Shown here one piece after another: positions 7,388 through 10,233 of a DNA stretch of 10,233 nucleotides. The stretch's first letter is position 1. Every line of letters begins with the position of its first letter. Source of the stretch: Bacteroidales bacterium Bact_23 (GTDB lineage Bacteria; Bacteroidota; Bacteroidia; Bacteroidales; Lentimicrobiaceae); the NCBI GenBank assembly GCA_001603685.1, contig LUZO01000131.1, positions 1 to 10,233 on the forward strand, in the 5' to 3' direction. Made by a program: the position numbers and the translations under genes. Below the pieces are notes generated by a model. It saw only the letters and a list, made by a program, of their open reading frames with translations. It was not told the DNA's origin and searched no databases.

Positions 7388-7402
7388 TGCAATAATCCGC
7401 TG

Positions 7403-7410
7403 CAAAGGTA
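7403..7410 (-). promoter_or_regulatory. -7 promoter box of the TPR-popT-aroE cluster
   Basis: On the minus strand TACCTTTG, followed by CAG, fits TAnnTTTG exactly and is identical to the glmM box. The expected start of transcription is near 7398, giving a leader of about 28 nt before the ATG at 7370. No clear -33 TTTG is visible; the GGGGT/ACCCC inverted repeat at 7425-7443 occupies that zone. Confidence 0.7.
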
Positions 7411-7424
7411 CGCATTTTTTTATC

Positions 7425-7443
7425 GGGGTTTACGATTTACCCC
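7425..7443. repeat. Short inverted repeat in the TPR promoter
   Basis: GGGGT at 7425-7429 pairs with ACCCC at 7439-7443 across a 9-nt spacer. It falls 15-33 nt upstream of the TPR -7 box, where an activator or repressor could bind. The arms are short, so this is weak evidence. Confidence 0.25.
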
Positions 7444-7472
7444 TTTGTTGATAATTTACACAACCCTGATTT

Positions 7473-7479
7473 AAAGGAG
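7473..7479 (+). promoter_or_regulatory. Strong Shine-Dalgarno-like sequence
   Basis: AAAGGAG stands 7 nt before the ATG at 7487, the ideal spacing. None of the recognised genes in this window has a comparable site, as expected for Bacteroidota, where initiation seldom uses the anti-SD. It is the only reason to consider the following short frame as a gene. Confidence 0.4.
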
Positions 7480-7486
7480 TAATATT

Positions 7487-7660
7487 ATGAAAATTCACCT
7501 CATTTTTTCGTTCGGTTTCCGGGAAGTTATGGACAACTGTTTGTTAATAAGATTAAATGCAATCACCATCAGGCAGGTAGTTATGCCAATCCGGTCGGGA
7601 ATAAAAAAAACACACCCCGGCTTCGTTTATTTGAATTACCTTTGCAGTTTCAGCCATTAG
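7487..7660 (+). CDS. Hypothetical 57-residue small protein upstream of glmM
   Basis: An ATG at 7487 preceded by AAAGGAG opens 57 codons ending at TAG 7658-7660, 14 nt before the glmM ATG. The product starts MKIHLIFSFGFREVMDNC and contains a basic middle (RLNAITIRQ, PIRSGIKK) and three Cys or aromatic-rich stretches; I recognise no domain, signal peptide or membrane segment. It reads straight through the glmM -7 box (7637-7644), which argues against constrained coding at that end. No good promoter of its own is visible. It may be a real small ORF, a leader peptide controlling glmM, or chance. Confidence is low. Confidence 0.25.
   Translation: MKIHLIFSFGFREVMDNCLLIRLNAITIRQVVMPIRSGIKKTHPGFVYLNYLCSFSH
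7637..7644 (+). promoter_or_regulatory. -7 promoter box of glmM
   Basis: TACCTTTG followed by CAG fits TAnnTTTG exactly. Transcription would begin near 7649, leaving a leader of about 26 nt. No obvious -33 TTTG lies at the expected distance upstream. Confidence 0.7.
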
Positions 7661-7674
7661 TTATAGTTTTACTT

Positions 7675-9063
7675 ATGACATTAATAAAAAGTATTTCAGG
7701 CATCAGGGGAACGCTGGGCGGAAAGCCCGGAGAGGGACTAAGCCCTATGGATATTGTTAAATATACGGCGGCATACGCTGCCATGCTGAATTCTGAATCA
7801 GCGGAAAGGCTATCGGTAGTGGTAGGCCGCGATGCACGGGTTTCGGGTGAGATGGTGAACAGCCTTGTAACCGGAACCCTTACCGCTATGGGCATTGATG
7901 TTACCGATCTGGGGCTCTCCACAACACCAACCGTTGAAATGGCTGTAAATGAACTGAATGCAGCCGGAGGCGTAATTATTACAGCCAGCCACAATCCGTG
8001 GCAATGGAATGCGCTGAAACTGCTGAACAGCAAAGGGGAATTCATCAGCGCTTCGGATGGCGAGCGGCTGCTGAAAATTGCCGAAGAAGGCGATTATACC
8101 TTTGCCGAAGTGGATAAACTTGGCGTAATAACACACGACGAAAGCCAGCTTCGCAAACATATCGAGAGAATCATCAATCTGCCTTATGTTGACTCCTTTG
8201 CCATTAAAATGGCTCACTTCAGGGTGGCGGTTGATGCGGTTAACTCAACCGGTGGCATAGCCGTTCCGCTGCTGCTTAAATCGCTTGGAGTTGAGCTGAT
8301 TGACGAACTCTACTGTACGCCCGACGGCAACTTCCCGCACAATCCGGAGCCGCTGCCCGAAAACCTGAGAGAGCTTTCGGAACTGGTGGTAAAAAACAAG
8401 GCCCATGTCGGCTTTGCCGTTGATCCCGATGTTGACCGGCTGGCCATTGTTTGCGAAAACGGCGATATGTTCGGCGAAGAATACACCCTGGTGGCTGTTG
8501 CCGACTACATACTCCAGCATCATGCCGGAAATACCGTTTCGAACCTCTCCTCTACCAGAGCATTGCGCGACATCACCGAAAAGGCTGGCGGAAAATACTT
8601 TGCCTCAGCCGTTGGCGAGGTTAATGTGGTGGAAAGAATGAAGGAAGTCGGCGCCATCATCGGCGGTGAAGGAAACGGCGGGGTAATTCTGCCGGAGCTG
8701 CACTATGGCCGGGATGCGCTGGTTGGCATTGCGCTTTTCCTCTCACATCTGGCAAAGTCGGGAAAACGATGCACAAACCTCAGAAGCAGCTACCCCGGTT
8801 ACTTCATCTCCAAAAACAAGATTCAGCTCTCGCCCGAAATGGATGTGGACAACATCCTCAGAAAAATGACTCAAAAGTATAACAGACACAACATCAATAC
8901 TGAAGATGGACTGAAGATTGACTTCGAAAATGAATGGGTACATCTCAGAAAATCGAACACTGAGCCGATTATCAGGATTTATTCGGAAAGCAATTCAGAA
9001 GTAAAAGCAGAAGTATTGGCCAGAAAAATTATTGATGATATAAGGGATATTATCAGGGAGTAA
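7675..9063 (+). CDS. glmM: Phosphoglucosamine mutase (alpha-D-phosphohexomutase family)
   Basis: The enzyme is expected to interconvert GlcN-6-P and GlcN-1-P on the way to UDP-GlcNAc, the precursor of peptidoglycan and lipid A. The 462-residue protein has all four family regions: N-terminal SISGIRG at 6-12, the phosphoserine loop TASHNP at 103-108 (Ser105), the Mg loop DPDVDR at 250-255, the sugar-specificity loop GGEGNGG at 330-336, and the phosphate loop RKSNTEPIIRIYSES at 425-439. The sugar loop is not the GEQSGH of E. coli GlmM; it resembles GEGN or GEEN loops of archaeal-type phosphoglucosamine or phosphomannomutases, so phosphomannomutase activity is the alternative. The ATG at 7675 is chosen because the longer in-frame TTG at 7642 is part of the promoter box. 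It stands alone at its promoter; the next gene starts 91 nt downstream with its own weak box. Confidence 0.88.
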   Translation: MTLIKSISGIRGTLGGKPGEGLSPMDIVKYTAAYAAMLNSESAERLSVVVGRDARVSGEMVNSLVTGTLTAMGIDVTDLGLSTTPTVEMAVNELNAAGGVIITASHNPWQWNALKLLNSKGEFISASDGERLLKIAEEGDYTFAEVDKLGVITHDESQLRKHIERIINLPYVDSFAIKMAHFRVAVDAVNSTGGIAVPLLLKSLGVELIDELYCTPDGNFPHNPEPLPENLRELSELVVKNKAHVGFAVDPDVDRLAIVCENGDMFGEEYTLVAVADYILQHHAGNTVSNLSSTRALRDITEKAGGKYFASAVGEVNVVERMKEVGAIIGGEGNGGVILPELHYGRDALVGIALFLSHLAKSGKRCTNLRSSYPGYFISKNKIQLSPEMDVDNILRKMTQKYNRHNINTEDGLKIDFENEWVHLRKSNTEPIIRIYSESNSEVKAEVLARKIIDDIRDIIRE

Positions 9064-9109
9064 GAACTGCTTCCGACAACCCAGATTAAATAAAAACAAC
9101 GGAATTCAT

Positions 9110-9121
9110 ACAATTAATTGT
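9110..9121. promoter_or_regulatory. 12-bp perfect palindrome, possible operator
   Basis: ACAATTAATTGT is its own reverse complement. It lies immediately upstream of the probable -7 box (9124-9130) of the small basic protein gene, where a bound repressor would block transcription. Ribbon-helix-helix proteins bind such short symmetric sites and often control their own genes, so self-regulation is a reasonable inference. AT-rich palindromes also arise by chance. Confidence 0.35.
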
Positions 9122-9123
9122 GT

Positions 9124-9130
9124 TATATTG
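9124..9130 (+). promoter_or_regulatory. Degenerate -7 box of the small basic protein gene
   Basis: TATATTG followed by CAC resembles TAnnTTTG lacking one T. It sits 24 nt before the ATG at 9155, similar to the spacing at glmM. The match is imperfect. Confidence 0.35.
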
Positions 9131-9154
9131 CACATCATTTCAACCACTCAGTTT

Positions 9155-9409
9155 ATGGCCGGAAAGCGAAAAAGGAAAAAGTACAGAAAATTCAAACCGG
9201 TGGCTTTTAAACTAACCTATCAACAGAAGAGACGGGTTGATAAATTTTGTCGTGATCATGGCACAACCCCGGTAACCATGTACAAAAGAGCCATTATGTT
9301 ATACCTTGCCAACAACGGCTATGCGCATCTTAAATTTCCGCAGGAGCACAGCATTCATCCCAATCAGATGAGTATTTTTGATATTGTGGAGGATATCAAA
9401 ACCGAATAA
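9155..9409 (+). CDS. Small basic protein, predicted ribbon-helix-helix fold
   Basis: I do not recognise a named family. From the ATG at 9155 it has 84 residues. The first 14 are almost all Lys and Arg (GKRKRKKYRKFK). Then follow a strand (PVAFKLT, 15-21), a helix (YQQKRRVDKFCRDHG, 22-36), a turn (TTP) and a second helix (VTMYKRAIMLYLANNG, 40-55). Strand, helix, turn, helix ending in A-x-x-x-YL is the ribbon-helix-helix pattern of dimeric DNA-binding proteins such as CopG and Arc; this is predicted from pattern only. The tail (56-84) is probably flexible and holds QMSIF at 71-75, resembling the bacterial sliding-clamp motif QL(S/D)LF. An in-frame TTG at 9128 is rejected as start because it belongs to the promoter box. 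The gene follows glmM by 91 nt and converges on recR. No antitoxin-toxin partner lies beside it. Confidence 0.75.
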   Translation: MAGKRKRKKYRKFKPVAFKLTYQQKRRVDKFCRDHGTTPVTMYKRAIMLYLANNGYAHLKFPQEHSIHPNQMSIFDIVEDIKTE

Positions 9410-9433
9410 TGGCGATCAAGGCGGGTTCCGTTT

Positions 9434-10048
9434 TTAGAAAGATTTGTGGTACGGCACCCTGTTCAGGATTGATTTCCCTAAAGTAATTTCATCCGCAAAC
9501 TCCAGCTCATCCCCAATTGCCACTCCCCTGGCAATGGCCGAAAAAGTTGCCACCTTTTCCTGAAACCGCTTAAAAAGGTAGAAGTTAGTGGTATCGCCTT
9601 CGGTGGTAGCCGGAAGCGCCATAATGAGTTCCGATATCCCTTCGGTTTCAATCCGCCTTTCGAGTGAGGTGATGTTCAGATCAGCCGGACCAATGCCATC
9701 CATAGGTGATATTACCCCGCCCAGTACATGATATAAACCACGGTATTGTCCGGTATTTTCAATTGCCATCACATCCCTGATGTCTTCTACCACGCACACC
9801 AGCGAAACATCGCGCCGGTGATCGGAGCAAATACCGCACAGCTCGTCGTCGGAAATATTGTTGCAACGGCTGCAGTATTTTACGCCCTTCCTCAGGTTGA
9901 TAATGGCATTCCCCAGCGCTTCCGACTGCAGTTCATCCTGCCGGAGCAGATGCAGCGCAAGCCTTAGCGCCGTTCGCCGCCCGATACCGGGTAACCGGGT
10001 TAATTCATTAACGGCATCATCAAGAAGGCGCGACAGGTAGTTACTCAT
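9434..10048 (-). CDS. recR: Recombination mediator protein RecR
   Basis: RecR works with RecO, and in many bacteria RecF, to load RecA onto SSB-coated single-stranded DNA at gaps. From the ATG at 10048 it is 204 residues, a usual length. Visible are the helix-hairpin-helix LPGIGRRTALRLALHLL at 19-35, the zinc finger with C59, C62, C71 and C74, the TOPRIM domain starting VCVVEDIRDV at 84-93 and containing GQYRGLYHVLGG and ISPMDGIGP (113-121), and the C-terminal ARGVAIGDELEFADEITLGKSI (173-194). A TTG at 10051 directly before the ATG is a less likely start. It is transcribed alone toward the small basic protein gene, 24 nt from its stop; I see no convincing terminator between them. In many bacteria recR is next to dnaX or a YbaB-type gene, which is not the case here. 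Confidence 0.96.
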   Translation of the reverse strand: MSNYLSRLLDDAVNELTRLPGIGRRTALRLALHLLRQDELQSEALGNAIINLRKGVKYCSRCNNISDDELCGICSDHRRDVSLVCVVEDIRDVMAIENTGQYRGLYHVLGGVISPMDGIGPADLNITSLERRIETEGISELIMALPATTEGDTTNFYLFKRFQEKVATFSAIARGVAIGDELEFADEITLGKSILNRVPYHKSF

Positions 10049-10097
10049 CAATCAGTGGTTAAAAACCTTGAATATTCAATGGTTTGTTATTATGCAA

Positions 10098-10105
10098 CAA
10101 AATTA
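10098..10105 (-). promoter_or_regulatory. -7 promoter box of recR
   Basis: On the minus strand TAATTTTG fits TAnnTTTG exactly. Transcription would start near 10093, giving a leader of about 45 nt to the ATG at 10048. No good -33 TTTG is present. A small inverted repeat, AAGGA at 10129-10133 and TCCTT at 10138-10142, lies just upstream of the -33 zone. Confidence 0.6.
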
Positions 10106-10170
10106 CAAAACAAATGGCTGCGTTTTTGAAGGAAAACTCCTTTTGTTTTCTTCATCAGGGTATGATATGA

Positions 10171-10197
10171 TTTTTCCAATGAACAACATTGAAAAAA
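10171..10197. repeat. AT-rich inverted repeat near the right edge
   Basis: An 11-bp stem (10171-10181 with 10187-10197) closes a 5-nt loop AACAA with one C/A mismatch: TTTTT then CAATG, mirrored by CATTG then AAAAA. The GC content is too low, and no T-tract follows on either strand, so it is not a normal terminator. It lies about 65 nt upstream of the recR -7 box and could belong to whatever begins beyond the window. Confidence 0.35.
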
Positions 10198-10233
10198 AAT
10201 TTATTTATCATTTGTAATTATTAATAATTTTTA

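Larger units (their letters stand above)
7371..7674. other. Divergent intergenic region between the TPR gene and glmM
   Basis: This 304-nt gap holds two divergent -7 boxes (7403-7410 on minus, 7637-7644 on plus), an inverted repeat GGGGT/ACCCC (7425-7429 and 7439-7443) in the -33 zone of the TPR promoter, and three TTTAC pentamers (7429, 7436, 7455). It also carries an SD-led 57-codon frame (7487-7660). I see no tRNA, riboswitch fold or terminator. Base composition is more AT-rich than the flanking genes. Confidence 0.6.

Noticed and set aside
9155..9409. Small RHH-like protein as half of a toxin-antitoxin pair
   Set aside because: There is no adjacent small frame on the same strand; neighbours are glmM and recR, both core genes.
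9399..9436. Possible terminator between the small basic protein gene and recR, ending in TTTTT
   Set aside because: The best pairing is only AACC with GGTT across a long loop; the T-run overlaps the recR stop codon. No stable stem is seen.
10171..10233. Promoter for a plus-strand gene beyond the window (TTTG at 10211-10214)
   Set aside because: Only a possible -33 element is visible; the -7 box would fall at or past the window end.

Overview
The window looks like a chromosomal housekeeping segment from a member of the Bacteroidota, probably Bacteroidales. This rests on gene content (a Bacteroidota-type topoisomerase IV subunit B, DUF368 transporter, AroE without the usual HSxSP motif) and on four perfect copies of the Bacteroidota -7 promoter box TAnnTTTG ahead of genes, a fifth degenerate one, and general absence of Shine-Dalgarno sites. 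I see no insertion sequence, phage gene, CRISPR array, rRNA or tRNA. The species cannot be named from the sequence alone.

Layout: 1-137 is an upstream region carrying the parE promoter. parE (138-2018, +) ends at a strong intrinsic terminator (2042-2078). Convergent to it is a five-gene minus-strand cluster read 7370 to 2084: a TPR scaffold protein, a DUF368 polyprenyl-phosphate transporter (PopT family), shikimate dehydrogenase AroE, a small two-helix membrane protein, and bifunctional NAD(P)H-hydrate repair enzyme Nnr. Gaps are 44, 6, 69 and 17 nt; the 69-nt gap holds a perfect -7 box that may start a second transcript. A 304-nt divergent intergenic region (7371-7674) holds the promoters of the TPR gene and glmM, plus a 57-codon reading frame with a textbook Shine-Dalgarno sequence. 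glmM (7675-9063, +) is followed by a small basic protein with a predicted ribbon-helix-helix fold (9155-9409, +). It converges on recR (9434-10048, -), whose promoter lies in the AT-rich right end.

The genes serve DNA topology and repair (parE, recR, perhaps the small basic protein), cell-envelope precursor supply (glmM makes GlcN-1-P for peptidoglycan and LPS; popT recycles the lipid carrier used with those precursors), aromatic amino-acid synthesis (aroE) and cofactor repair (nnr). No obvious new multi-gene system is present. The most interesting unexplained items are the small basic protein (predicted RHH fold, C-terminal QMSIF resembling a sliding-clamp-binding motif, 12-bp palindrome in its promoter), the SD-led 57-codon frame before glmM, a predicted leaderless parE transcript, and an inverted repeat with a promoter box at the end of aroE.
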